From the NCBI RefSeq assembly GCF_014636275.1, contig NZ_BMEB01000006.1, forward strand, positions 78,798-142,797: a stretch of 64,000 bases of DNA, read 5' to 3'. The translations under genes were made by a program, and so were the position numbers. Positions within the stretch are counted from its first letter, which is position 1, and every line of letters begins with the position of its first letter. A model generated the notes under the pieces. That model was given only the letters and a program-made list of their open reading frames with translations, was not told where the DNA came from and did no database searches. Below are positions 41,967 to 52,987 of this stretch, in pieces. The stretch comes from Cellulomonas carbonis (GTDB taxonomy: Bacteria > Actinomycetota > Actinomycetes > Actinomycetales > Cellulomonadaceae).

Positions 41967-44444
41967 TCAGGCCTCGCCGGCGAGCGCGTACGCGATCGCG
42001 CCGTCGGGACCGAGCGCGCGCCCGGCGTCCGTCGCGATCGCGAGCCCGCTCGGCCCGAGAGCCGCGAGCGACTCGGCCTCCGTCCGCCCGCGCAGCGCAG
42101 GATCGGGCAGGTAGTAGCCGTACACGTCGGCGCCCACGCGCTCGCGCAGGTCGAGGGACGCACCCAGGAGCGTCGCCGCCCGCAGGTGGTCCCCCGTCGC
42201 GCCCTCGACGACGGCGAGGCTCTCGAGGAAGTGCGAGAGGTTGGCCAGGTCTCGCGTCTGCGCCGAGAGGCCGATGCCCTCGACGAGGTACGTGCGCGCG
42301 TCGTCGGTGCGGCCCTCGGCCAGCGCGGCCTGGACGAGCCCGTAGAGGCCGATGTAGGTCGTGAGCCGGTCCCCCCGGCGCCGCGCCGACTCCAGGCCGG
42401 GCCGGATCTGCTCGACCGCGCCCGTCGGGTCGCCCTGCAGCAGCCGGACGGTCCCGAGCCAGATGTGCGACAGCGCCGCGACCCACGCCCCCGCGGGCCC
42501 GTCCCCGGTGAGGTCGATCGCGGAGCGGAACCACCGTTCCGCGAGGGCGAGGTCGCCCCGCGCGAGCGCGACCAGGCCGCACCCGCCGGCCGCGCCGACC
42601 TGCGCGCCGACGTCGTCGGTGCCGGCGGCGAGCTCCCACGCGACCCCCCAGCCGTATCCGCTCGCGTCCAGGTCACCCTGGGCGAACGCCATCGCGGACA
42701 TCGTGAGCGTCGCCTTCGCGCGCTCCACCCGAGGCATGGGCAGCGTCAGGGCCGCCTCGGCGAGCCGCCGGCCGCGCAGCAGGTTGCCGCGCAGCCACCA
42801 GTAGAGCCACAGGTGCCACACCATCGCCCCGGCGCGGGCCCCGTCGCCGCTCTCGACCCACCACTCGACGGCCGACGCGAGGTTGGCGTCGTCCGCGACC
42901 GCCCGCTCGAGCCAGCGCACCTGGTCCGCCCCCTCGAGGCGCGGCGCGGCGTCCTCGGCGGACGCCAGGAAGTGCCGGGCGTGCGCGGTCCGCGCCGCGA
43001 CGCGCTCGGCGTCGTCCTCCTCGAGGAGGCTCCGCGCGTGCTGGAGCACCGGCTCGAGCATGCGGTAACGGGGTCCCCCGCCGTCGCCCGCGTGCACCAC
43101 GACGAGCGAGTGCTCGACGAGCCGCTCGAGGAGACCGACGGGGTCCGGGAGGTCCGCGCCGAGCGCCTCGACGGCGTCGAGGTCGCAACCGCCCGAGCAG
43201 ACCGACAGCCGCCGGTACAGCGCACGCTCGTCGTGCCCCAGCAGGCGGTAGCCCCAGTCGAGCGTCGCGCGCATCGTCCGCTGGCGCGGCGGGAGGTCGG
43301 TCGCGCCGTCGCGCGCCATCGACTCGTCCAGGCGCGCGAGCAGCGACGGGGCGTCGAGGACGCGGGCGCGCGCGGCGGCCAGCTCGAGCGCGAGCGGGAT
43401 GCCCGCCAGGCGGCGGCAGATCGCCGCCACGGCGGCGCCGTCGTCGGCCCGCGAGCCGAACCCCGGCGAGACCGCCCGCGCGCGCTCGAGCAGGAGCGCG
43501 CAGGCGGGCGACTCCTCGACGAGCGCGTCGCTCGGCGGCAGCGCGAGTGGCTGCACCGCGTACTCCGACTCGCCCCGCACCCGCAGCGCGGCGCGGCTCG
43601 TCGCGAGCACCACGACGCCCGGGCATGCCTCGAGGAGCCGCGCGACGAGCATCCCGACCTCGGGGAGGTGCTCGAGGTTGTCGAGCACGAGGAGCGTCCT
43701 GGAGCCCGCGAGCTCGGCGAGCAGCCGCTGCTCGGCGTCCGGCGCCTCGAGCACCGACAGGCCGAGGGCGCGCGCGACGGCGGGCACGACGAGCGCCCCG
43801 TCGTCGACGGCGGCCAGCGGCACGACGGCGACGCCGTCGGCGTGGTCGCCACCCACGGCACGGGCCACGGCCAGCGCGAGCGTGGTCTTGCCGACACCGC
43901 CGGTGCCGGTGAGCGTGACGAGCCGCGCCGTCGTGCGGCGCAGCAGCGAGGTCACGGCCGCGACGTCGTCGTCCCGACCGACCAGCGCGGTCACGGGGGC
44001 CGGGACCGGCGTCGGGACAGGCGTCCGGACGGACGCAGGAGGCGTCACGGCGGTCGCCGTGGGCCCGCTCGCGGCGTGCGCGGTCGCGGCGTGGTCGCTC
44101 GCGGGGTGCACGGCCCCGGCGGGTCCCGTCGTCGGGCCGCCCGGGTCGGCCTCGGAGCGTGTCGTGACCTCCGTCGGCCGGTCCGCGGGATCCGACCTCC
44201 GCGGGCGACGGGGGACGGCCGCGACGAGCGTGCGGACGCCCACCTCGTCGAGGCCCAGCGCGCCCGCCAGCGACCGGACGGTGTGGGGGTACGGCCGGGT
44301 GCGCGTCCCGCGCTCGAGCGCGCTGACGCCGTGCGCCGTGAGTCCCGCGCGCTCGGCGAGCTCCTCCTGGGTGAGGCCGGCGCCCTCGCGCAGGCGTCGC
44401 AGGAGCGTGCCGAACGCCTCGCCGTCACGGGACTCGCTGTCCAC
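41967..44444 (-). CDS. XRE-type helix-turn-helix regulator with NB-ARC (STAND) ATPase and TPR repeats
   Basis: An 825-residue three-part regulator. Residues 8-70 are an XRE helix-turn-helix (LRRLREGAGLTQEELAERAGLTAHGVSALERG). After an 80-residue disordered linker comes an NB-ARC type ATPase: Walker A GTGGVGKTT at 180-188, Walker B TLLVLDNLEHLPEV near 245, sensor VVLATSRAALRV and GIPLALELAAAR. The remaining 380 residues are alpha-helical TPR-like repeats. STAND proteins switch on after ligand binding to the repeats. GTG start at 44444. Divergent from a small secreted protein gene across 138 bases, which holds a palindrome. Related proteins act as regulators of secondary metabolism and development. 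Confidence 0.9.
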   Translation of the reverse strand: MDSESRDGEAFGTLLRRLREGAGLTQEELAERAGLTAHGVSALERGTRTRPYPHTVRSLAGALGLDEVGVRTLVAAVPRRPRRSDPADRPTEVTTRSEADPGGPTTGPAGAVHPASDHAATAHAASGPTATAVTPPASVRTPVPTPVPAPVTALVGRDDDVAAVTSLLRRTTARLVTLTGTGGVGKTTLALAVARAVGGDHADGVAVVPLAAVDDGALVVPAVARALGLSVLEAPDAEQRLLAELAGSRTLLVLDNLEHLPEVGMLVARLLEACPGVVVLATSRAALRVRGESEYAVQPLALPPSDALVEESPACALLLERARAVSPGFGSRADDGAAVAAICRRLAGIPLALELAAARARVLDAPSLLARLDESMARDGATDLPPRQRTMRATLDWGYRLLGHDERALYRRLSVCSGGCDLDAVEALGADLPDPVGLLERLVEHSLVVVHAGDGGGPRYRMLEPVLQHARSLLEEDDAERVAARTAHARHFLASAEDAAPRLEGADQVRWLERAVADDANLASAVEWWVESGDGARAGAMVWHLWLYWWLRGNLLRGRRLAEAALTLPMPRVERAKATLTMSAMAFAQGDLDASGYGWGVAWELAAGTDDVGAQVGAAGGCGLVALARGDLALAERWFRSAIDLTGDGPAGAWVAALSHIWLGTVRLLQGDPTGAVEQIRPGLESARRRGDRLTTYIGLYGLVQAALAEGRTDDARTYLVEGIGLSAQTRDLANLSHFLESLAVVEGATGDHLRAATLLGASLDLRERVGADVYGYYLPDPALRGRTEAESLAALGPSGLAIATDAGRALGPDGAIAYALAGEA

Positions 44445-44511
44445 GCCGTGAGTATCGCCCGCACACCACCCGGACGGAAGCAACCGTACGGGTGGCGTTC
44501 GTGGTGTTTGT

Positions 44512-44528
44512 CCTGGTCCGGGACCAGG
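44512..44528. promoter_or_regulatory. Palindrome between the STAND regulator and the secreted-protein gene
   Basis: CCTGGTCC-G-GGACCAGG is a perfect 8-bp inverted repeat with one central base. It lies 55 bases before the secreted-protein start and 68 bases before the regulator start, a sensible operator place for either. Confidence 0.45.
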
Positions 44529-44582
44529 GTCGGTCGACGACGGCGCGGCCGACCGGCCCGCCCCGAGACCAGGAGCCCGCAC

Positions 44583-45014
44583 ATGCCCCGTCCCAAGATC
44601 CTCACCACGCTCGCCCTCACGGGAGCCCTCATGGCGACCGGCGTCGGCGCCGCGTCCGCGCACGAGTGCTTCATCGCCAACCGCTCGGACCAGGGCAACA
44701 CCGGCGCGAGCCACTCGAAGAACTGGTACACGCTCGAGGTCGCGGAGCTGTACTCGTCGGCGCACCTCTTCCTCGGCACGGAGCCGCTCACCGAGGCGCA
44801 GGTCGCCGAGGCGGTCGAGCTCACGAGCGCGCGGGGCATCCCGACGAGCTTCACCGTGTTCGAGCGGTTCACGATCCCGCGCTCGACCGCCGAGCTCGAG
44901 GCGCTGTCGTCCAAGACGGCCGACGGCAAGGGCGTCGACCACTTCTTCGTCGCCTACGGCGACGCGATCATCGGCATCGTCTTCGAGGTGCTGGGCGGCG
45001 GCGGCGCCGCCTGA
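44583..45014 (+). CDS. Small secreted protein of unknown function
   Basis: A 143-residue protein with a clear Sec signal peptide (MPRPKILTTLALTGALMATGVGAASA, cut before HECFIANRS). The mature part of about 117 residues begins H-E-C and has just that one cysteine. It carries SDQGNTGASHSKNWYTLEVAEL, and later FTVFERFTIP and DHFFVAYGDAIIGIVFEVL. I know of similar HECF-starting secreted proteins in actinobacteria but no function. AGGAG is seven bases before the ATG. It is divergent from the STAND regulator and followed by a 15-bp hairpin. Confidence 0.85.
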   Translation: MPRPKILTTLALTGALMATGVGAASAHECFIANRSDQGNTGASHSKNWYTLEVAELYSSAHLFLGTEPLTEAQVAEAVELTSARGIPTSFTVFERFTIPRSTAELEALSSKTADGKGVDHFFVAYGDAIIGIVFEVLGGGGAA

Positions 45015-45029
45015 CGGTCCCTCCCGGTC

Positions 45030-45072
45030 GGCCCTGCGCCTCGCACGTCACCCGCGCGCGAGGCGCAGGGCC
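45030..45072. terminator. Hairpin terminator after the secreted-protein gene
   Basis: A perfect 15-bp stem GGCCCTGCGCCTCGC with its complement and a 13-base loop. It overlaps the last codons of the convergent glycosylase gene. Confidence 0.7.
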
Positions 45073-45887
45073 GTGCCCACCGCGTCGTCGAGCATCGCCT
45101 CGGTGAGCCGACCCGTCTGCGTGTTCTGCTGCGACACGTGGTAGCTCGCCACGAGGTGGACGACGACGCCGTCGGGCCGTGAGAGCGGTGCGTGCACGCC
45201 GTGGCCGAAGCGCGGCGCCGGGCGGGGCACCGACCAGCCGAACCCGCGCGCCGCGCCGAGCATCGACGCCCAGCCGAAGGCCCCGAGCACCAGCACCGCC
45301 CGCACGGTCGGGGCGAGCAGCTCGACCTCGCGCCGGAACCACGGGGCGCACGTGTCCCGCTCGACCGGCAGCGGCGCGTTGTCCGGCGGCGCGCACCGCA
45401 CGGCGGGGACCATCCGCACGTCGGTGAGCCGGAGCCCGTCGGCCGCGTCGACCGACTCGGCCTGCGACGCGACCCCCGCCCGGTGCAGCGCCGCGACGAT
45501 CCAGTCGCCCGACCTGTCCCCCGTGAAGAGCCGGCCGGTCCGGTTCGCGCCGTGCGCGGCGGGCGCGAGGCCGACGACGAGCAGCCGCGCGGCGGTGTCC
45601 CCGAACCCGGGCGCCGGGCGTCCCCAGTACGGCTCGTCGCGGAACATCCGGCGCTTGGTGAGGGCGACGTCCTCGCGCCATGCGACGAGCCGCGGGCACG
45701 CGCGGCACACCGACGACGCCGCGTCGAGCAGCCCGAGGTCCGCGTCGGCCGCGAGCGCGGCGACGTCGGTCGGCGAGGCCGCGACAGGGGTGCCCGGCGA
45801 GGCCGGGTCCCCGGGCCAGCCGGACCCCGCGGGGACGGGAGAGACGAACGGGACGCCCGTGCGCGGGTGCGGGAGTGCGGTCGTCAC
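45048..45887 (-). CDS. Uracil-DNA glycosylase, family 5 (UdgB-like, Fe-S)
   Basis: A 279-residue base-excision repair enzyme. The motif VVGLAPAAHGANRTGRLFTGDRSGDW is diagnostic of type 5 glycosylases, which remove uracil and other deaminated bases. Cluster cysteines are seen at SVCRACPRL near residue 63, VRCAPPDNAP and RDTCAPWF; the C-terminal motif ASYHVSQQNTQTGRLTE is intact. The first 55 residues are variable. The GTG at 45887 is the only workable start, with GAGG directly before. It follows ppx on the same strand by 107 bases. Such enzymes suit GC-rich genomes, where cytosine deamination is frequent. Confidence 0.92.
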   Translation of the reverse strand: MTTALPHPRTGVPFVSPVPAGSGWPGDPASPGTPVAASPTDVAALAADADLGLLDAASSVCRACPRLVAWREDVALTKRRMFRDEPYWGRPAPGFGDTAARLLVVGLAPAAHGANRTGRLFTGDRSGDWIVAALHRAGVASQAESVDAADGLRLTDVRMVPAVRCAPPDNAPLPVERDTCAPWFRREVELLAPTVRAVLVLGAFGWASMLGAARGFGWSVPRPAPRFGHGVHAPLSRPDGVVVHLVASYHVSQQNTQTGRLTEAMLDDAVGTALRLARG

Positions 45888-45963
45888 CCCTCGATGATGC
45901 CCGCCCGTGACGCCACGGCCAGCGGGACGGCGCCCGGACGGCGCCGCGATGGCGCCGGGAGGA

Positions 45964-45983
45964 CCCGGGGTGGTGGCCCCGGG
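45964..45983 (-). terminator. Possible hairpin after ppx
   Basis: A 7-bp stem CCCGGGG with CCCCGGG and a 6-base loop directly after the ppx stop. Short, and could be chance in GC-rich DNA. Confidence 0.35.
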
Positions 45984-45994
45984 AGGCACAGGCG

Positions 45995-46963
45995 CTACGA
46001 GCGGGCGGCCCGCACGTCGGCTGCGCTCCACGCGATGCCGTCGAGGATGTCGTGCTCCGACGTCACGACGGTGCGCAGGTTCCCGCCCGCGCGTGCGACC
46101 TCGGACCGCACGCGCGACACGACGGCCGACCACACGAGCGCACCGGCACCGATGACGTCGACGCGGCCGGGGTGCATGTACGGCAGGCGCGAGCGCTTGC
46201 TGCGGGTCATCCCGACCAGCTCGGCGCACGACCGCAGCACCCGGTCCGTCGGCAGCACGGCGCCGTCGATGGCGGCCGGGTCGTACTCGTCCAGGTCGAG
46301 CGCGTGCGCCGTGACGGTCGTGACGGTCCCCGCGAGCCCGACGAGGGTCGCGGTACGACCGAGCGGGACGTGCCGGGAGGCGGTGTCGAGCGCGGCCTCG
46401 ACGTCGGCGCTCGCGGCGGACAGCTCGGCCGCGGTCGGCGGGTCGCCCGCGAGGTGCCGCTCGGTCATCCGCACGCAGCCGACGTCCATCGACCACGCCG
46501 CGACGGGTGACGTCGTGCCCAGCACGAGCTCGGTCGAGCCCCCGCCGAGGTCCACGACGAGGAACGGGCCGGGGTGGGCCCCGGCGAGCACGCCGGTCGC
46601 GCCGCGGAACGACAGGGCCGCCTCCTCCTCGCCGCTGACGACCTCGGGGAGCACGCCGATCGCCCGGTGGACGCCGTCGACGAAGTCCTGGCGGTTGCGC
46701 GCGTCGCGCGACGCCGACGTCGCGACGAACCGGACGTGCTCGACGCCGAGCTCGTCGCAGATCGCGGCGTAGCGCCGCGTCGCGTCGAGCGTCCGTTCGA
46801 GCGCCTCCGGGGCGATGAGGCCCGTGCGGTCCACGCCCTGGCCGAGCCGCACGACCTCCATGCGCCGGTCGAGGTCGACGAGCGTCCCCGTCGCCTCGTC
46901 GACGTCCGCGACGAGGAGCCGGATGGAGTTGGTGCCGCAGTCGATGCCCGCCACGCGCGTCAT
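45995..46963 (-). CDS. ppx: Ppx/GppA family exopolyphosphatase
   Basis: A 322-residue ASKHA-fold phosphatase that hydrolyses polyphosphate or (p)ppGpp. Phosphate loop 1 is GIDCGTNSIRLLVAD near residue 6, the SASRDARNRQDF helix and EEEAALSFRGA follow, loop 2 is VVDLGGGSTELVLG near 140, and GLAGTVTTVTA is near 215. The size fits the short single-domain type (M. tuberculosis Rv1026). ATG at 46963 lacks a good Shine-Dalgarno; the in-frame GTG at 46993 is an alternative. It is in the conserved eno-ftsB-DUF501-ppx string. Confidence 0.92.
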   Translation of the reverse strand: MTRVAGIDCGTNSIRLLVADVDEATGTLVDLDRRMEVVRLGQGVDRTGLIAPEALERTLDATRRYAAICDELGVEHVRFVATSASRDARNRQDFVDGVHRAIGVLPEVVSGEEEAALSFRGATGVLAGAHPGPFLVVDLGGGSTELVLGTTSPVAAWSMDVGCVRMTERHLAGDPPTAAELSAASADVEAALDTASRHVPLGRTATLVGLAGTVTTVTAHALDLDEYDPAAIDGAVLPTDRVLRSCAELVGMTRSKRSRLPYMHPGRVDVIGAGALVWSAVVSRVRSEVARAGGNLRTVVTSEHDILDGIAWSAADVRAARS

Positions 46964-47011
46964 GCGCGCAAGCCTGCCATCACCGGGCACCACGGCCGGA
47001 CCCGAGGCACC

Positions 47012-47521
47012 TCAGCAGGTGCAGACCTGAGGGCGCCACTCGTCCCGGATGAGGGCGAGCGCCTCGTCACCGAGCGGGTTGACGCCCGGCCCGGCGGCCA
47101 GGGCGTGGCCGACCAGCACGTGGAGGCACTTGACCCTGGTCGGCATGCCGCCCGCGGAGATCCCGTCGATCTCCGGGACCTCGCCGAGCTCCGCCCGCCG
47201 CGCGAGGTAGTGCTCGTGCGCCCGACGGTAGTGGTCCGCGAGCTCGGCGTCGTCGGCCAGTCGGGTCGTCATCTCGCGCATCACGCCGGACGCCTCGAGC
47301 GTCGACACCGCGGCGACCGCGCGCGGGTGCGTCAGGTAGTACGTCGTCGGGAACGGGGTGCCGTCGGGCAGGCGTGGGGCGGTCCTGACCACCGTCGGCC
47401 GACCGCACACGCACCGTGCCGCGATCCCGACGACGCCGCGCGGCGGCCGGCCCAGCTGCGCCTCGAGCGTCGCGAGGTCCGCCTCGCTCACGTCCTGCGG
47501 CACGTCGACGTGCTCGGTCAC
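47012..47521 (-). CDS. DUF501 protein
   Basis: A 169-residue protein of the DUF501 family, always near ftsB/divIC and ppx in actinobacteria (Rv1025). Conserved parts: LGRPPRGVVGIAARCVCGRPTVVRTAPRLPDGTPFPTTYYLT, MPTRVKCLHVLVGHALA and DEWRPQVCTC. The cysteines in CVCG, VKCLH and VCTC may bind a metal. GTG start overlapping the ftsB-like stop as GTGA. Function is unknown; persistent linkage suggests a role with cell-envelope or phosphate metabolism. Confidence 0.9.
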   Translation of the reverse strand: MTEHVDVPQDVSEADLATLEAQLGRPPRGVVGIAARCVCGRPTVVRTAPRLPDGTPFPTTYYLTHPRAVAAVSTLEASGVMREMTTRLADDAELADHYRRAHEHYLARRAELGEVPEIDGISAGGMPTRVKCLHVLVGHALAAGPGVNPLGDEALALIRDEWRPQVCTC

Positions 47522-48132
47522 CCGTCCTCCTCCGGCGGTTCGACGGTGCCCGCGATCTCGATCGAGTCCCAGATCGTCGTGTACCACGGTGTGCCCGACC
47601 CGCCGATCGGCAGGGCGGCGCCCGTCTCGGGCGTGGTCGACCCCTCGACGACGGGCGTCTCGACGACGACCTCGGGGTCGATCACGCGGTACGCGGTCTC
47701 GCCGGGGAAGACGTACGAGAGACGGTCACGCGCCTGCGCCTGCACGTAGGCGGGCTCCCGCCACCGGTCCAGCTCGGCGCGCAGGTCCTCCTCGGTCGCG
47801 CGTGCCGTGGCGACCTCGGCCTCGAGGGCGTCGAGCTCGGCGCGCTGGCCCAGGTAGGCACGCACCGACGGGAAGAGCAGCGTGAAGGCGATCAGCCCGA
47901 CGACGCCGAGGACGAGCGCGCGCACGGACAGCAGGCGTACGAGCCGGGCCGGCGCGGCCTCCCCCGCGTCGTCGCGCTCGACGGCGCGGGGCGGGGGCGC
48001 CGCGGGTGGCTTGCTCGCGGCCGTGCGCCGGGGTGGCGCCGCGGACGGGGAGCCCGCCCGCGATCGCCGCGGTCCCGCCGCCGTGGGCGCCGTCCCGCGG
48101 GCGCGGGCGGGCGGAGGCGGACGGCGGGGCAT
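47518..48132 (-). CDS. FtsB/DivIC septum formation initiator
   Basis: A 204-residue bitopic membrane protein of the divisome. A basic, Pro/Ala-rich cytoplasmic tail of about 65 residues leads to one membrane span (VLGVVGLIAFTLLFPSV) and an outer coiled coil (AYLGQRAELDALEAEVATARATEEDLRAELDRW). The segment RDRLSYVFPGETAYRVID after the coil is the family signature. FtsB links FtsQ and FtsL to activate septal wall synthesis. Situated after eno, as in M. tuberculosis Rv1024. Confidence 0.9.
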   Translation of the reverse strand: MPRRPPPPARARGTAPTAAGPRRSRAGSPSAAPPRRTAASKPPAAPPPRAVERDDAGEAAPARLVRLLSVRALVLGVVGLIAFTLLFPSVRAYLGQRAELDALEAEVATARATEEDLRAELDRWREPAYVQAQARDRLSYVFPGETAYRVIDPEVVVETPVVEGSTTPETGAALPIGGSGTPWYTTIWDSIEIAGTVEPPEEDG

Positions 48133-48236
48133 GGTGACGATTGTGCCCCGTGCCCGGCACCGACCGCCCCAGGCCACGCGGGCGGGTCGCCGCCGGACGA
48201 GGCCGGGGACACGGCGGAAGACACGGCCGGGGACGC

Positions 48237-48271
48237 CGCAGGGGGCCCGGCCGTCGGCCGGACCCCCTGCG
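48237..48271 (-). terminator. eno: Hairpin after eno
   Basis: A 16-bp stem with one mismatch (CGCAGGGGGCCCGGCC against GGCCGGACCCCCTGCG) and a 3-base loop, 43-77 bases past the eno stop. It separates eno from the ftsB-like gene. Confidence 0.7.
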
Positions 48272-48313
48272 GGTGCTGCGTGCTGCTCGGCGTGCCGAGC
48301 GCGCGGACGTCGC

Positions 48314-49687
<1,374 letters not shown>

Positions 49688-49800
49688 TCAACCGGCCGGG
49701 TTCCACAGTAGACCGCGCCGGCCCGGCAGGGGCGGGACGTTCCGCCGTCGGACGCCGTCCCGCTGGCGGTACGGCCGCCCGCGACGCCGGCCGCGCCGCG

Positions 49801-51210
49801 TCAGCCGACAGCGACTCCCGTGCGCGCCTGGACCGCCTGGACGATGCGCTCGACCTGGTCCTTCGCGTCGCCGAACAGCATCGCGGTGTTCTCGCGGAAG
49901 AACAGCGGGTTCTGCACCCCCGCGTAGCCCGTCGCCATGGAGCGCTTGAAGACCACGACGTGCTTGGCCTTCCACACCTCGAGCACGGGCATGCCCGCGA
50001 TCGGCGAGCCCGGGTCCTCGAGCGCGGCGGGGTTCACGGTGTCGTTCGCACCGATCACGAGCACGACGTCGGTCTCGGCCAGGTCGTCGTTGATCTCGTC
50101 CATCTCGAGGACGATGTCGTACGGCACCTTGGCCTCGGCGAGCAGCACGTTCATGTGCCCGGGCAGCCGGCCCGCGACGGGGTGCACGCCGAACCGGACG
50201 TCCACGCCCGCGCCACGCAGACGCTGCACGAGGTCGGCCACGGGGTACTGCGCCTTGGCGACGGCCATGCCGTACCCGGGCGTGATGACGACTCTGCGCG
50301 CCTCGAGCAGCAGGTCCGCGACCTCGGGCGCGAGGACCTCGCGGTGCTCGCCGACGACGTCGCCGGCGGCGGGTGCCGCCCCGCCCTCGGCCCCGAAGCC
50401 GCCGAGGATCACGCTGATGAACGAGCGGTTCATCGCGCGGCACATGAGGTAGCTGAGGATCGCACCGGAGGACCCGACGAGAGCGCCCGTCACGATGAGC
50501 AGGTCGTTGCCCAGCATGAAGCCGGCGGCGGCGGCGGCCCACCCGGAGTACGAGTTGAGCATCGACACGACGACGGGCATGTCGCCGCCCCCGATCGACG
50601 CGACGAGGTGCCACCCGAGCGCGAGCGCGACCACCGTCATGGCCAGCAGCGGCACGACGCCGTTCGTGGCGACGAACCAGACCATGAGGCCGATCGACAC
50701 GACCAGCGCGGCCAGGTTGAGCAGGTTGCGCCCCGGCAGCATGAGGGGCGCCGAGGACATCCGCGCCGAGAGCTTGAGGTACGCGACGATCGACCCGGTG
50801 AACGTCACGGCGCCGATGAACACGCCGAGGAAGACCTCGACCTGGTGGACGACGTCCGCCTCGGCCGTGAGGTAGGAGTTCACGCCCACGAGCACCGCGG
50901 CGAGCCCGACGAAGCTGTGCAGGACCGCGATGAGCTCGGGCATCTGCGTCATCTCGACGCTGCGCGCACGCCACACCCCGACGGTCGTGCCGATCGCGAA
51001 CACCAGCGCGATGAGCAGCAGCGTCACGAGGACGGGACGCTCGCTCGCGTCGACCGCGAGCAGGACGGTCGCTCCGAGCGCGAGCCCCATGCCGACCATG
51101 CCGAGCACGTTCCCGCGCCGCGCGGAGGCCTGGCCGGACAGGCCGGCGAGGCTGAGGATGAACAGGAGGGCCGCGACGACGTACACGGCCTGGGCGATCG
51201 AGGTGAGCAC
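49801..51210 (-). CDS. pntB: NAD(P) transhydrogenase beta subunit
   Basis: A 469-residue membrane subunit. About nine spans in the first 270 residues form the proton channel, and the C-terminal 200 make the NADP(H)-binding domain III with [21 protein letters not shown], the [19 protein letters not shown] loop and [20 protein letters not shown]. The GTG start is one base after the pntA stop. With PntA it uses the proton gradient to make NADPH from NADH, a source of reductant for mycothiol and thioredoxin systems. Confidence 0.95.
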   Translation of the reverse strand: MLTSIAQAVYVVAALLFILSLAGLSGQASARRGNVLGMVGMGLALGATVLLAVDASERPVLVTLLLIALVFAIGTTVGVWRARSVEMTQMPELIAVLHSFVGLAAVLVGVNSYLTAEADVVHQVEVFLGVFIGAVTFTGSIVAYLKLSARMSSAPLMLPGRNLLNLAALVVSIGLMVWFVATNGVVPLLAMTVVALALGWHLVASIGGGDMPVVVSMLNSYSGWAAAAAGFMLGNDLLIVTGALVGSSGAILSYLMCRAMNRSFISVILGGFGAEGGAAPAAGDVVGEHREVLAPEVADLLLEARRVVITPGYGMAVAKAQYPVADLVQRLRGAGVDVRFGVHPVAGRLPGHMNVLLAEAKVPYDIVLEMDEINDDLAETDVVLVIGANDTVNPAALEDPGSPIAGMPVLEVWKAKHVVVFKRSMATGYAGVQNPLFFRENTAMLFGDAKDQVERIVQAVQARTGVAVG

Positions 51211-51211
51211 G

Positions 51212-52771
51212 TCAGTCCCCCTTCCGGAACATGCCGAGCATCCGGTACGTGACGAGGAAGCCACCGACGATGTTGATGCTCGCGACGCTCGCCGCGACGA
51301 CGGCGACGGTGGACACGAGCGGGTCGGCCGAGCCGATCTGCAGGAGCGCGCCGACGAGGATGATCCCCGAGATCGCGTTGGTCTGGGCCATGAGCGGCGT
51401 GTGCAGCGAGTGCGTGACGTTGAAGATCACGTAGTAGCCGACGACGACCGCGAGCGCGAACACCACGAGGTGCTGGCGGGTCTCCTCGGGTGCGACCGTG
51501 AGCACGAGCGCGAGCGCGACGGCGCCGAGACCGGCGAGCGCGGTGCGACGGCTCCGGCGACGACGCGCGGCCTCGGCCTCGGCGCGGGCGCGCTCGACCG
51601 GGTCGACGACGGGCTGGGCCTCCACGACAGGTGCCGTGGGTGCGGCCGACACCTGGACCGGGGGCGGCGGCCACAGGACCTCGCCGTCGCGCGTCACGGT
51701 GATGCCGCGCTGGACCGGGTCCTCGAGGTCGAGCACCACCCGGCCGTCGCGCTCAGGCGTCAGGAGCGCCATGAGGTTGACGACGTTGGTCCCGAAGAGC
51801 TGCGACGTGTGGCGGGGCATGCGGCTCGTCAGGTCGGTCCAGCCGAGGATCACGACCCCGTTGTCGGTGACGACGCGCTCGCCGGGCACCGTGAGCTCGC
51901 AGTTGCCGCCGCCCGATGCGGCGAGGTCGACGATGACGCTGCCCGGCCGCATCGCGGCGACCATCGCGGCCGTGATCGTCGTCGGCGCCGTGCCGCGGAC
52001 GAGCGCGGTGGTGATGACGACGTCGGCGCGGGCGGTCTCCTCGGCGTACATGCGCTGCGTGAGGCGCTCCTGCTCCTCGGTGAGCGCGGAGGCGTAGCCG
52101 TCGGCGCTCACCTGCTGCTGGGCGGCCTCGGCCCGCACGGGCTGGCCGCCCATCGACTCGATCTGCTCGGCGGCCTCGGGCCGCACGTCGGAGGCGCGGA
52201 CCTGCGCCCCGAGGCTCGCGGCCGCGCCGATCGCCGCGAGCCCGGCGACACCGGCACCGATGACGAAGACGTTCGCGGGCGGCGTCTTGCCCGCGGCGGT
52301 GACCTGACCCGTGAACATCCCGCCGTACTCCTCGGCGGCCTCGATCACGGCGCGGTAGCCCGCGACGTTCGACAGCGTGCTCAGCACGTCGAGCGACTGC
52401 GCGCGCGAGATGCGCGGCACCGCGTCGAGCGCGAGACCCGTGACGCCGCGCTCGGCGAGCAGCGCCACGAGCTCGGGGGTCGCGGCGGGCGCGAGCATCG
52501 TGACGAGCGTCGTGCCGGCCGCGAGCGAGGACAGACGCTCGGGAGCGGGCGTGCCGACCGTCGTGACGACGTCCGCGGTCCAGACCTCGTCGGCGCCGAC
52601 GACGGTCGCGCCCGCGTCGGCGTAGGCGTCGTCGGAGAAGCTCGCCCCGCGACCCGCGCCCGTCTCGACGACGACGTCGTAGCCCAGCTTCCGCAGCTGC
52701 GCGACCGTCGCGGGCGTCGCCGCGACGAGGCGTTCCCCGGGTCGTGCCTCCGTGGGCACACCGATCCTCAT
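51212..52771 (-). CDS. pntA: NAD(P) transhydrogenase alpha subunit (E. coli type, undivided)
   Basis: A 519-residue subunit. Residues 1-375 are the NAD(H)-binding domain I resembling alanine dehydrogenase ([20 protein letters not shown], Rossmann [17 protein letters not shown], the RQD-like loop region). A linker of about 50 residues, rich in Glu/Ala/Arg, leads to the last 100 residues with three or four membrane spans ([33 protein letters not shown]). Many actinobacteria split these as PntAA and PntAB; here they are one chain. ATG at 52771 with GAGGAG about nine bases upstream. Confidence 0.94.
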   Translation of the reverse strand: MRIGVPTEARPGERLVAATPATVAQLRKLGYDVVVETGAGRGASFSDDAYADAGATVVGADEVWTADVVTTVGTPAPERLSSLAAGTTLVTMLAPAATPELVALLAERGVTGLALDAVPRISRAQSLDVLSTLSNVAGYRAVIEAAEEYGGMFTGQVTAAGKTPPANVFVIGAGVAGLAAIGAAASLGAQVRASDVRPEAAEQIESMGGQPVRAEAAQQQVSADGYASALTEEQERLTQRMYAEETARADVVITTALVRGTAPTTITAAMVAAMRPGSVIVDLAASGGGNCELTVPGERVVTDNGVVILGWTDLTSRMPRHTSQLFGTNVVNLMALLTPERDGRVVLDLEDPVQRGITVTRDGEVLWPPPPVQVSAAPTAPVVEAQPVVDPVERARAEAEAARRRRSRRTALAGLGAVALALVLTVAPEETRQHLVVFALAVVVGYYVIFNVTHSLHTPLMAQTNAISGIILVGALLQIGSADPLVSTVAVVAASVASINIVGGFLVTYRMLGMFRKGD

Positions 52772-52987
52772 GGACTCAGTCTCCTCGTCTCGTCCGGTCG
52801 CGCGGACGGGCCCGTCACCCGACACGAGGACGCTAGCGGGAAGCCGCGGCCGTTCGCGGGGACGTTCGACTCAGCCCACATGCCGGACGGGCGGGCCGTC
52901 GGGCGCCGTGCGCGGACCCCCGCGGGCCCGGTCGGTCCGCCGGGCCCGGCCGGGTCCCCTCGGAGGCGCGTCCGGTCGCGGCCGGTC

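Noticed and set aside
41967..44444. STAND protein as an Avs-type antiphage defence gene
   Set aside because: It has an N-terminal XRE DNA-binding domain rather than a nuclease or TIR-like effector, and no other defence genes adjoin it.
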